From an uncultured Campylobacter sp. (GTDB lineage: Bacteria; Campylobacterota; Campylobacteria; Campylobacterales; Campylobacteraceae): a stretch of DNA of 38,479 nucleotides. The notes below the pieces were generated by a model that saw only the letters and a list, made by a program, of their open reading frames with translations, searched no databases and had not been told where the DNA came from. The DNA lies in NCBI RefSeq assembly GCF_938045405.1, contig NZ_CALIMW010000071.1, positions 1 through 38,479 on the forward strand, given 5' to 3'. Positions 16,343-24,007 of this stretch are shown in pieces (position 1 is the first letter of the stretch; the number at the start of each line of letters is the position of its first letter). The translations under genes were made by a program, and so were the position numbers.

Positions 16343-16873
16343 TTTTTCTCCTTTATTTTGATCTCTTTTGCCGATTTCGCCGAGCCGAATTTTATCAAAA
16401 TTTGAGCGCCTGAAAGACAAATCGCCATTGAAATTTCGCTTTAACGGCGGCGAGCTTTGCTTATAAATACAGCGCCGCCCAGTTTATAAAATTTAACTAG
16501 CTCAAAATTTGAATAAATTTTTAAAATTTCACTCGCAAGAGTGACTATCTACCAAATTCAGGCTTTCAGACATTCTTAAATTTTAAGCTTTTCTTTTCTC
16601 TTGGGGGCGGAAGGGGTTCTACTTACGAAGCGTCGCCTTCCTTTGCTTCGGCACCGCCTCGCAACTGCAAGCAGACTCGCCCCCGAACCCTCACCATTCT
16701 CTCATCGCGCGTAGTATATTTTCAAAGTAAAATTTACGCTCGTAGCAGCGCTGCGCCAAGCTAGCACGCCTTTAAATTTGACGAATTTATTTAAACAAAC
16801 GCAGTAAAGTCCGAGCGTAAAATTTAACGGAGTAAATTTTATTTTGCATCAAAGCGCAAATCTAGGAGCCAAA
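16343..16873. other. Spacer with a GC-rich structured island at 16603-16690
   Basis: No gene is supported. At 16603-16690 a run of complementary blocks stands out: GGGGGCG (16603-16609) with CGCCCCC (16678-16684), GGAAGG (16609-16614) with CCTTCC (16636-16641), and GGGTTC (16614-16619) with GAACCC (16685-16690). Some of these pairings exclude or cross each other. The rest is AT-rich. Confidence 0.4.
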
Positions 16874-17503
16874 ATGCCAAAAATCGTAAATTTTTTCAAA
16901 TGCGTCTGCACAGATATTTTCGCGGGCAGGGTCTTGCTACATCCGATTTTACTTACGGCTGCGTTTTTAGTGGCTAGATCCGGCGCGTTTTGGCTGATAA
17001 ATAACGCAATATTTGGCCTCGGTTACGACTGGGGTTTTCTGGGCGACGGCTTCTTTTTGATGTTTTACCACTTTATCATAAATGCGTATTTTTTAGTATT
17101 TTGCTCCTATATGCTATTTAGGGCTTCTTTTGTGCGCTGGCTCAAATTTATCTGGCTGGTGCTCGCTATTTTTATACTTATAGGCTGTATTTACGGCTAT
17201 TTTGACGCTCATATAAACCGCCAAAAAGAAGGGGTATTCGTCGGCTTTTTTATCGCATCTTTAGTTGCGATTTGCGCTTATGTTTTAGTAATAACGATTG
17301 AGTTAAAAAGTTTCCTACCGATCGCATACACGGTCGTTTATCTGATTAGTTTTTCCGCCTCGATATGGATAGTTTTTAATACGCAAGGAAATTACACTAC
17401 AATGGTTTTAAATATCCTTTGCCCGCTTGCGTGGACGTTTTATTTTAAATATAAATTTAAAGGAGCGCTTGCTAAAAACGCCGAAAACGAGAGTAAAATT
17501 TAA
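16874..17503 (+). CDS. Unrecognised polytopic membrane protein, copy B
   Basis: A 209-residue hydrophobic protein with about five or six TM helices, paralogous to the gene at 14775. The conserved parts are the N-terminal CTDIFAGRVLLHPILLTAAF, the GYDWGFLGDGFF loop, the mid-chain GFFIASLVAICAYVL and the C-terminal LCPLAWTFYFKYKF. The tail is shorter than in copy A and lacks the repeated units. The frame extends to a TTG at 16844, but the ATG at 16874 follows AGGAG with 5-base spacing and begins at the point where the two copies become similar. Function is unknown; nothing catalytic is visible. It is a separate unit, 1.4 kb from copy A. Confidence 0.8.
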   Translation: MPKIVNFFKCVCTDIFAGRVLLHPILLTAAFLVARSGAFWLINNAIFGLGYDWGFLGDGFFLMFYHFIINAYFLVFCSYMLFRASFVRWLKFIWLVLAIFILIGCIYGYFDAHINRQKEGVFVGFFIASLVAICAYVLVITIELKSFLPIAYTVVYLISFSASIWIVFNTQGNYTTMVLNILCPLAWTFYFKYKFKGALAKNAENESKI

Positions 17504-17721
17504 AGTAGAAAGTCGGACAAATTTGGAGATTTAGCAAGTTAAATTTTCACTTCATCTGCAAATCCGTCAAATTAAGGATAAAATTTTGCTACCCAAATTT
17601 TAGCCGTGATTAAAAATACGCAAGCAAAAAGCTATTTTGCGTTAAAGTCCTCAAATTTAATCGGTAAATTTCGCTCCAAAGAGCGGTTTTAAACGCCGAT
17701 GTTTGACTAAATTTAGAAATC

Positions 17722-18510
17722 TTAAAAACTAGCCAAAAGATCCGAAACCCAAAATCCAAGCCGTGCCAAAAGTCCTAAGTCTAAAAATTTATCTATCGTA
17801 ATACAAAGTATCATAACGATGAGTGCGATCATCCAGCGCTTTTGAGCCTTTTTGCCGATCTTGTGCGAGGTTTTGACGCCCGCATAAACACCCGCTAGCG
17901 AGCCGACGCCGAGCAACGCGCCGATTTCGTAGTGTACGAGCCCGTGCGCGGCAAGACTAATAAAGCCCGCGCTTGAGGAAAATATCACGAAAAATAGCCC
18001 CGTACTGACGGCCTTTTTGATGTCGTAGTTTAAAAAACTGATCAAAATAGGCATCACGAATACCGCGCCGCCGATACCCACGCTGATCGCCACGGCGCCG
18101 ACGAACAGCCCCACGATAAAGAGCAAAATTTTAGATTCGTTAGCCTCGCCAGTGGGCTCGGTCGGGGTTTTGAAGAGTTTGATTAAATTTATAATCTGCA
18201 CCAAAATGAGCGTGCCAAGTAGAAATTTTGAGGAGAAATAGCTTACGATAAAGCCGCTGCTAAGCGCGCCGCAAAAGCCTCCGAGCCCCAGCACCAGCGC
18301 CGGCGCGACGTCGAGCATTTTGCTTTTAAAATTTACGAACGAGCCGAAAATCGAGCTGAAGATCATCTGCATGATGCTGATGCCGATGGCGTACTTGACG
18401 TCGTAGCCGAAGAGCATCATCACGGGCACCACGACCGTGCCGCCACCGATGCCGAAAAATCCGCTGATAAAGCCTACGCAGGCGCCGATTAAAATGTATT
18501 CAAAAAACAT
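17722..18510 (-). CDS. Sulfite exporter TauE/SafE family protein
   Basis: A 262-residue inner-membrane permease with about eight TM helices. It has the two-fold repeat of the family: the first half starts with GACVGFISGFFGIGGGTVVVP and the second has VGAVAISVGIGGAVFVMPIL. The Gly-rich GIGGG and GIGGA motifs are the family mark. Members export or import sulfite, sulfoacetate or other organosulfur anions; the substrate here is not evident. AAGGAATAGGG precedes the ATG. No sulfur-metabolism gene is adjacent, so context does not help. Confidence 0.9.
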   Translation of the reverse strand: MFFEYILIGACVGFISGFFGIGGGTVVVPVMMLFGYDVKYAIGISIMQMIFSSIFGSFVNFKSKMLDVAPALVLGLGGFCGALSSGFIVSYFSSKFLLGTLILVQIINLIKLFKTPTEPTGEANESKILLFIVGLFVGAVAISVGIGGAVFVMPILISFLNYDIKKAVSTGLFFVIFSSSAGFISLAAHGLVHYEIGALLGVGSLAGVYAGVKTSHKIGKKAQKRWMIALIVMILCITIDKFLDLGLLARLGFWVSDLLASF

Positions 18511-18630
18511 CCCTATTCCTTATTTCAGCCCCTTTGGTTTAGCCGAACTCCACTTTTTTCGCGGCTCGTCATTAAATTTCGCCGCTTGCAAGCGTCTAAA
18601 TTTAGGCGCGAAATTTAGCAAATTTAAAGC

Positions 18631-19314
18631 TTAGAGCCGCTTTGCTTCGCGCATCCATTCGCGGTAGCGCTCGCGCGAAATTTTTATATTTTCATATCGC
18701 AAGGTATCCGCGCGAAAGCATTTTAGGCTCAGTTCATTACCCTCAAAGCCCGCAAAATCAGCCTGCTCGTAGATGTCGTAACCGCCCTGCATGCAGTCTA
18801 AAACGTCTACATATCTCTGCTCTTCGCTCATCGGCTCGGCAAAGCTCACCAAATGCACGCCGTTTGGAGCCGCCCAGTAGCAGCCGTCCACGGCCAGCGC
18901 GTCCCAACCCCGCAGATAGTGCACGCCGTCCCAAATGAAGCTCTCCTTGCCGTCTAGCCAGGCGTCCGGCACGAAGCGCATGATCTGCGCTGAGGCTAGA
19001 TCAAGCACGCTGTAGCCGTATAGATCCTGGCGAAAAACGAGGTAAAATTTGCCGTCTGCGTGGCGGATCAGGCTAAAAAATTCCGCCCGATCGTCTATAC
19101 AGCGCCAGCTTTTTATCTGCGTTTTGTGAGTATCAAACAGCGTGTATTCGCCGCCGCTAAAGCTTGTCGCGCCGAGCCTATATGCGTCCTTTACGATCTC
19201 ATATCCGCCGCTTAAATTTATCGTTTGACGCCGGGTAAAATTTTGCCCCTCGAAAAGAGCTTCCGCCTGCTTGATGCGCGCTTGGTACTGCGCGGAATTT
19301 ACGGCGTTTGCCAT
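18631..19314 (-). CDS. Conserved protein of unknown function
   Basis: A 227-residue soluble protein without signal peptide or TM helix. It is rich in Tyr, Trp and Gly and looks all-beta: RRQTINLSGGYEIVKDAYRL, FSGGEYTLFDTH, HADGKFYLVFRQDLYGYSVLDL, FIWDGVHYLRGWDALAVDGCYWAAP, VDVLDCMQG. Repeating short strands ended by Gly suggest a propeller-like or sandwich fold. I recall similar uncharacterised proteins in other bacteria but no function. AAGGAGCGCATA before the ATG is a strong ribosome site. It is followed by the TauE gene on the same strand after about 120 bases. Confidence 0.75.
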   Translation of the reverse strand: MANAVNSAQYQARIKQAEALFEGQNFTRRQTINLSGGYEIVKDAYRLGATSFSGGEYTLFDTHKTQIKSWRCIDDRAEFFSLIRHADGKFYLVFRQDLYGYSVLDLASAQIMRFVPDAWLDGKESFIWDGVHYLRGWDALAVDGCYWAAPNGVHLVSFAEPMSEEQRYVDVLDCMQGGYDIYEQADFAGFEGNELSLKCFRADTLRYENIKISRERYREWMREAKRL

Positions 19315-19999
19315 TATGCGCTCCTTAAAATTTTATGCGGGCGGGTTAAATTTTACACTGCCGCCAACGGCTCGCGCTTCTTAAATTTCATCCGAACCGA
19401 ATAAATTTAGCCTCGCAGGCGGCAAAATTTGACCGATAAACGGCAAAGCTCAAGCATTCGGCGGCAACCTACAACTACTAAGTGCAATCCGTGAGCGCTA
19501 TGCACCCGCGCCTAAATTTTGACCTCGACTTGCGAATTTCATAAAATTTACCCGCAGTTTCGGCGCCCTACCGATGTTTTGCGATACAGCGCCGCTTTAA
19601 ATGCTCGCTCGAGAGAGTTTGAAATTTTACTGGCGTTTGAAATTCCATAGCATTTAAATTTCACGATATTTAAAATTCCGCGGCATTTTAAAATTTTACG
19701 ACGTTTTAAATTCCATCGAAATTTAAAATTCCGCGAGTATTTGAAATTTCGCAACCTTTAAATTCCACTAGTGCCTTAAATTTATCTAAATGCGGACAGA
19801 CAAACCGCCCGGACGAGCAGACCGCTCAAATTTGCTCGCCCGCGCTGTGTCGCTAGCCATTACTCAAAATTTACTCCCCAGAATTTTGCTCCTATCAAGA
19901 GCGCAATAATCTCGCCACCAGCTATTACTCAAATTTACTCTCGTCCGCAGCGCGGCTAGCGTATAAATTTAAAATTTTACTCGCCCGAGACTGCGACTA
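19315..19999. repeat. Long gene-free spacer with degenerate AT-rich tandem repeats
   Basis: No gene is supported in these 685 bases. From about 19618 to 19790 a unit of roughly 18 to 24 bases recurs with variation, built around TTTAAAATTCC(G/A) followed by a few GC-rich bases (for example ATTTAAAATTCCGCG, TTTTAAATTCCATCG, CTTTAAATTCCACTAG). The minus-strand frame through it gives a pseudo-repetitive peptide rich in Arg, Lys, Asn and Phe, which reflects the DNA repeat. Near 19855-19925 GCTAGCCATTACTCAAAATTTACTC and a related GCTATTACTC copy also occur. Confidence 0.5.
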
Positions 20000-21424
20000 T
20001 TACTCGGATTTATCCCCCTCCTTGGCGCCCGAAATTTTATCCAGCACCTTTTTGCCGACCTCGCTTTGATTTAGCGCTTCGAGCATCGCGGCTAGCTGCG
20101 TGCCGCCCTTGGCGCTTAAAATTTCGCCGAATTTACTCATCCCCTCGCCCACGCTACCTTCGTTTGCGATGATCTTAAGATCCGCCGCGCTTAGCGCCTT
20201 GGCCTGCTCTAGGCCGATGTCGCGGTTCGCTTCGATCTGTTTGATCGAAATGAGATAGGTCTGATAGCCCTGATTTTCGCCGATCTCGCGCGCGAGCTCG
20301 ATCTGTGCGTTTACCGGCGCAAGCTCCTTCAGTCTAAGCGCCTCGGCCTCGGCAGAGCCTATCTTTAGCGTACCCTGCGCCTCTTTGTCCTTCATCTCCA
20401 AAAGCGCCGCGGCGGCGAGAAACTGCTTCTCTTTATCGCCCTGCGCTACTAAAATTTGATTTTCTTTGATCGCTTCGGCGTCGCGGATTTTGGCGTTTTT
20501 GCGCGCTTCGGCGTCGATCTCGATCTTGCGCTGCTCCTGCTCGGCTTTTACGATCTCCACTTGCTTTTTGATCTCGGCCTGCTTGACGTCGTTTACCCGC
20601 ACGACCTCCATCGCCTTTTCCTGCGTGATCTTTTGCTGATCCTTGATGAGCTGCTCGGCCTGCTCCTTTGAGATCGCGACCTCCCGCTCGTTTTCGACGG
20701 TTTTAAGGCCTACCATCTTATTGGCTTCCTGCTGGCGCACTTCGGTTGCCTGCGCGGCTTCGATCTCGGCGATCTGGGCGAGCTTGGTGTTGTTTGCGAC
20801 CTCGACGCGGCTTTCCTTTTCGATCTGGGATTTTTTCTTCTCCATGATGTTTAAGATGACCTTGCTGCCGCTGCTATCTCGGATATCCATCAGCTCGATG
20901 TTTTTGACGGGCTCGATACCCCAGTTTTGCAGCTGCGTCTTTACCGCCTTAGTAAAATCATCTCCGAGCTCGGAGCGGATCTGCAAGATATCCTCAAGCA
21001 CGCGGCTCGAAAGGATCGAACGGATCGAGCCTTGAATGATATTCCTAAGCTGATTGTTAAGATCCTCAAAATTATTGACGCGTTGCGCGGCTAAATTTGA
21101 ATCCATAATCCTAAAAAACGCCGTGATATCGACGACGAAAGGAAGCCTGCCCAGATCATACGCCTCGTAATCCTCGATCTTGATACTAAAGACTGAGACC
21201 GGCAAAATGATCTTCGTAACGCCCAGCACCGGCACCCAGCTTGGGAATTCATAATAGCTGTTGCCGTTACCGGTATCTTTGCCGTAGCTCGTCGTCTTGC
21301 GCGCGCTTTGGACGATATGCACTTCGTTCGTCTCCACAATACGCCTGAAAAACAGAGGCACGATGATAAAAAGCGCGATTAAAACCCCGACGGCGGCGCC
21401 TATCAAATATAAAATTTCACCCAT
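20000..21424 (-). CDS. Flotillin family protein (SPFH/band 7)
   Basis: A 474-residue membrane scaffold protein. One N-terminal TM segment (about 4-27) is followed by the SPFH domain (about 30-190; TNEVHIVQSARKT, LPFVVDITAFFRI, IIQGSIRSILSS). A long Lys/Glu/Gln-rich coiled coil with Ala-Glu repeats spans about 190-400, and a flotillin-type C-terminal segment follows (AADLKIIANEG). Flotillins form oligomers in ordered membrane regions and affect envelope homeostasis and protein complex assembly. The usual NfeD-like partner is not adjacent. The ATG at 21424 follows a good GGAG site. It is divergent from the binding-protein gene across about 160 bases. Confidence 0.93.
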   Translation of the reverse strand: MGEILYLIGAAVGVLIALFIIVPLFFRRIVETNEVHIVQSARKTTSYGKDTGNGNSYYEFPSWVPVLGVTKIILPVSVFSIKIEDYEAYDLGRLPFVVDITAFFRIMDSNLAAQRVNNFEDLNNQLRNIIQGSIRSILSSRVLEDILQIRSELGDDFTKAVKTQLQNWGIEPVKNIELMDIRDSSGSKVILNIMEKKKSQIEKESRVEVANNTKLAQIAEIEAAQATEVRQQEANKMVGLKTVENEREVAISKEQAEQLIKDQQKITQEKAMEVVRVNDVKQAEIKKQVEIVKAEQEQRKIEIDAEARKNAKIRDAEAIKENQILVAQGDKEKQFLAAAALLEMKDKEAQGTLKIGSAEAEALRLKELAPVNAQIELAREIGENQGYQTYLISIKQIEANRDIGLEQAKALSAADLKIIANEGSVGEGMSKFGEILSAKGGTQLAAMLEALNQSEVGKKVLDKISGAKEGDKSE

Positions 21425-21583
21425 TTTCTCTCCTTTAAAAATGCTAAATTTAAAATGGATTATATAAAAATTTACTTTGAAAAATAATAAATAATCGCGA
21501 CGGCGGCAGTTAAAATTTACGGAATTTTAATGAGATTTTATGTAATATCGCAGCGTATATTTCAATACCTTTTAGGAGAAAAA

Positions 21584-22603
21584 ATGAAAAAATTTTTACT
21601 ACTGCTTTTGACGGGTGCGCTTTTTGCGAGCGCGGCAGAGCTTAGAACTATCAAGGATATGGACGGAGCCGAGGTCAAAATCCCCGCAAAAGTTGAGCGC
21701 ATCGCGGCACTCTGGCACTCGAACAATCAAATTTTACTGGCCCTAGGAGGAGCGGACAAGATCGTCGCTACCACCGATAACATCAGCAAAAACGCATGGT
21801 TTCTTAAAATTTATCCGCGCCTAGCGCAGATCCCAGTACTGCTAAAAAATAACGACGTAAATTTAGAGGAGCTGATGAGCCGTAACCCCGACGTAGTCAT
21901 CGTCTCAACCGCACTGGCAGGCGAAAATTTAGCTAAGCAGGGCTTTACCGTTTTAAAGGCAAGCTTTAGCGATTACGAGCAGATGAGGCGAAGCATCAGG
22001 ATGTGCGGCGATATGCTAGGCGGCGACGCACCGCAAAGAGCGAAGGATCTGATCTCAAATTTAGATAAAAATATCGCTTTGGTTAGCGGCCGCACCGCAA
22101 ATTTAAGCCCCGATAAGCGCCCGCGCGTCCTTCACATCGTAGGCGGAAGCGATCTTTTAAAGATCGACGGCAAGAACACGCTGATCGACTCGTGGATAGA
22201 GCTAGCCGGCGGAACGAATGCGATCACCGCCACGAAAGGCCCGATGAAAACCATCACCGCCGAGGAGATCATCGCTAGCAACCCGCAGATCATAATCGTG
22301 GGCGGCGATCACAACGAAGATGCGGTAGAGAAAATCAAATCCAGTCCGATCTACAGCGGCACGGATGCGGTCAAAAACGGGCGCGTTTACGGCAATCCGC
22401 GCGGGGTTTTCAACTGGGATCGATACGGCGCGGATACGGTACTTCAAATTTTATGGGCGGCGAAAACCATCCAGCCGGAGCTCTTTGCCGACATCGACGT
22501 AAAGGCCGAAACGAAGGCGTTTTATAAAAAATTTATGAATTACGAGCTAAGCGACGCGGAATTCGGATATATCTTAAAAGGACTCAATCCGGAGGGTAAA
22601 TAA
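21584..22603 (+). CDS. ABC transporter substrate-binding protein, iron-chelate/cobalamin type
   Basis: A 339-residue periplasmic protein of the class III (TroA/BtuF/FecB) binding-fold family. It has a signal peptide (MKKFLLLLLTGALFASA), an N-lobe opening with TIKDMDGAEVKIPAKVERIAAL, LMSRNPDVVIV, a connecting helix, then a C-lobe with IIASNPQIIIVGGDH and AVKNGRVYGNPRGVFNWDRYG. Ligands of the family are siderophores, haem or corrinoids; none can be picked. The open frame reaches 21530, but the ATG at 21584 follows TTTAGGAGAA and starts the signal peptide. No permease or ATPase gene is adjacent, so it either works with components encoded elsewhere or is a leftover of a lost system. Confidence 0.88.
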   Translation: MKKFLLLLLTGALFASAAELRTIKDMDGAEVKIPAKVERIAALWHSNNQILLALGGADKIVATTDNISKNAWFLKIYPRLAQIPVLLKNNDVNLEELMSRNPDVVIVSTALAGENLAKQGFTVLKASFSDYEQMRRSIRMCGDMLGGDAPQRAKDLISNLDKNIALVSGRTANLSPDKRPRVLHIVGGSDLLKIDGKNTLIDSWIELAGGTNAITATKGPMKTITAEEIIASNPQIIIVGGDHNEDAVEKIKSSPIYSGTDAVKNGRVYGNPRGVFNWDRYGADTVLQILWAAKTIQPELFADIDVKAETKAFYKKFMNYELSDAEFGYILKGLNPEGK

Positions 22604-23104
22604 AACGCGGCACCAAACGAACGGCATCGGCGCTACACCTAGCAGGCAACATCTGTGCCGAATGCTCATCGTTTAGTAGGTGGCGGATACATCGGCACAG
22701 AATGTTTCATTGTGCGGCGGCACATCGGCGCCGAGCAGACTGCCTGTCCTATCTCGACACCGAATATACAAATCGTCAGTCATACGGGCGAGCGTCGATC
22801 GTATCGTCAAAACAAGCGCCGCTATCTCGCATTTTGGCGCGTTGAAGTGCGGATGCCGTCCACATAAAGCGCAGATCCCATCGTTGCTCGGCGCGTCGAT
22901 ACCTAAATGACGGCGTCGCTATCGTATTGCCTTACCGAAGCGACATCCCTAACGGGCGGCGTGCCGAGCAAAGAGCGCGCCGAATAAGCGGCGCGAGGCG
23001 GAGTAAAATTTAAATCCGCGGCGGGTGAAAAAGGACAAAGCAACGACAAGCAAACAAGGGCAAAATAAAGCTGCAAGATAAAATTTAAAGCAAAGGAAGC
23101 GGTC
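22604..23104. other. Compositionally odd gene-free stretch
   Basis: Unlike the other spacers it has almost no AAATTT words and is rich in CATCGGC, GCGCCG and CGATACG. A separated inverted pair TGTGCCGA (22650-22657) and TCGGCACA (22693-22700) is visible. Several short frames cross it on both strands, but none has a ribosome site or recognisable content. A decayed gene is possible, but I cannot name it. Confidence 0.4.
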
Positions 23105-23668
23105 ATGGAAATTTCATTTTTTACGACGCTTGAGCCTTCTCTAGCGGGCGCTTGGATACCCTCATTTGCGATGGTGCTGATACAGTTCGCGTATATGTTT
23201 ATCTACAAAGAGGTCGGCAAGCGCGCCACCGATACCTCGTGGTACACGCTCGCGGACAAGCGAAATGCGATCATAAGCTCGCTGCTGCAAGTAGCGCTGC
23301 TTATTTTATCAGTGTTCGTGCCGCTTAAGACGGGCAGCGCGTGGTTTTGAATCGGAGCGGTGATTTATATAGCGGCTTTTGCGGGCTTCATCAAGGCGTT
23401 TTACGACTATGCGGCGACTCCTGCGGACAAGGCCGCACAAGGCGGCATCTACCGCCTATCGCGCAATCCGATGTATTTCTTTTATTTCCTCGGCATGGCT
23501 GGCGTTTGCGTCGCTTCGGCGTCGCTGTGGCTACTAATAGCGATAGTGCCCTTTGCCATATATAATCATCTCGTGGTTCTCGGCGAGGAGCGTTACTGCG
23601 AGCGAACCTACGGACAGGAATATCTAAAGTATAAACGCAAGACGCCGAGATATTTTTTGTTCTTTTAA
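23105..23668 (+). pseudogene. ICMT/PEMT-like membrane methyltransferase interrupted by an in-frame TGA
   Basis: One frame of 187 codons plus stop is broken by a TGA at 23348-23350. Before it are three hydrophobic segments (WIPSFAMVLIQFAYMFIYKEVG, RNAIISSLLQVALLILSVF). After it the same frame continues with IGAVIYIAAFAGFIKAFYDY. The family's SAM-binding C-terminal signature then appears: GGIYRLSRNPMYFFYFL, LVVLGEERYCERTYGQEYLKYKRKTPRY. The reading WF-stop-IGAVIY fits a Trp codon (TGG) changed to TGA. These proteins methylate isoprenylcysteine-like thiols or phospholipid amines; the substrate here is unknown. AAAGGAAGCGGTC precedes the ATG. The rest of the gene is undamaged, so the change is recent, suppressed or a sequencing error. 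Confidence 0.82.
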
Positions 23669-23792
23669 GGGAGGCGGCGCGCGATTGAGCTTTAAAGCAG
23701 AAGCGTAAATTTAGATAACGCTTTAAAATTTTAACTAGACTTGCGGGCTAATTTTAAAATTTCGCTCAAAATTTTAAGGAATGCAAGATATA

Positions 23793-23819
23793 GGCTTAAA
23801 TTTAGACTAAATTTAAGCC
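23793..23819. terminator. Perfect 12-bp inverted repeat, possible terminator, in a gene-free spacer
   Basis: GGCTTAAATTTA (23793-23804) and TAAATTTAAGCC (23808-23819) enclose a GAC loop. TTTTT follows about nine bases later on the plus strand. It lies in the 340-base spacer (23669-24007) between the convergent methyltransferase and C40 peptidase genes, which otherwise holds nothing I recognise. Confidence 0.5.
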
Positions 23820-24007
23820 CGAAATTTTTAAATTTGCTCGCCGCCTAGGCTAAATTTAAAATGACACAGCACTTAAAACGCCATTTTAAATTTACGATTG
23901 CAGGCACTGCGGTGTCCGTCAAGTGCGTGAGACTCCATAAACAGCGAAATCAATTACGACAGCAGCTGCTAAGCAAAGCTCAATTCACGCTTAACCTGTA
24001 TGTGCCG

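Noticed and set aside
19548..19754. Minus-strand 68-residue frame with repeated RNFK/RNLK words
   Set aside because: The apparent peptide repeat mirrors a degenerate DNA repeat; no ribosome site and no family.
22655..23106. Short frames on both strands in the odd spacer, including a minus-strand one with a hydrophobic start
   Set aside because: No ribosome sites; they overlap each other, and the minus-strand one begins inside the start of the methyltransferase gene.
23348..23350. Reassignment of TGA to an amino acid in this genome
   Set aside because: TGA is used as a normal stop by the response regulator and by the DUF4810 gene in this same window; a single mutated gene explains the observation.
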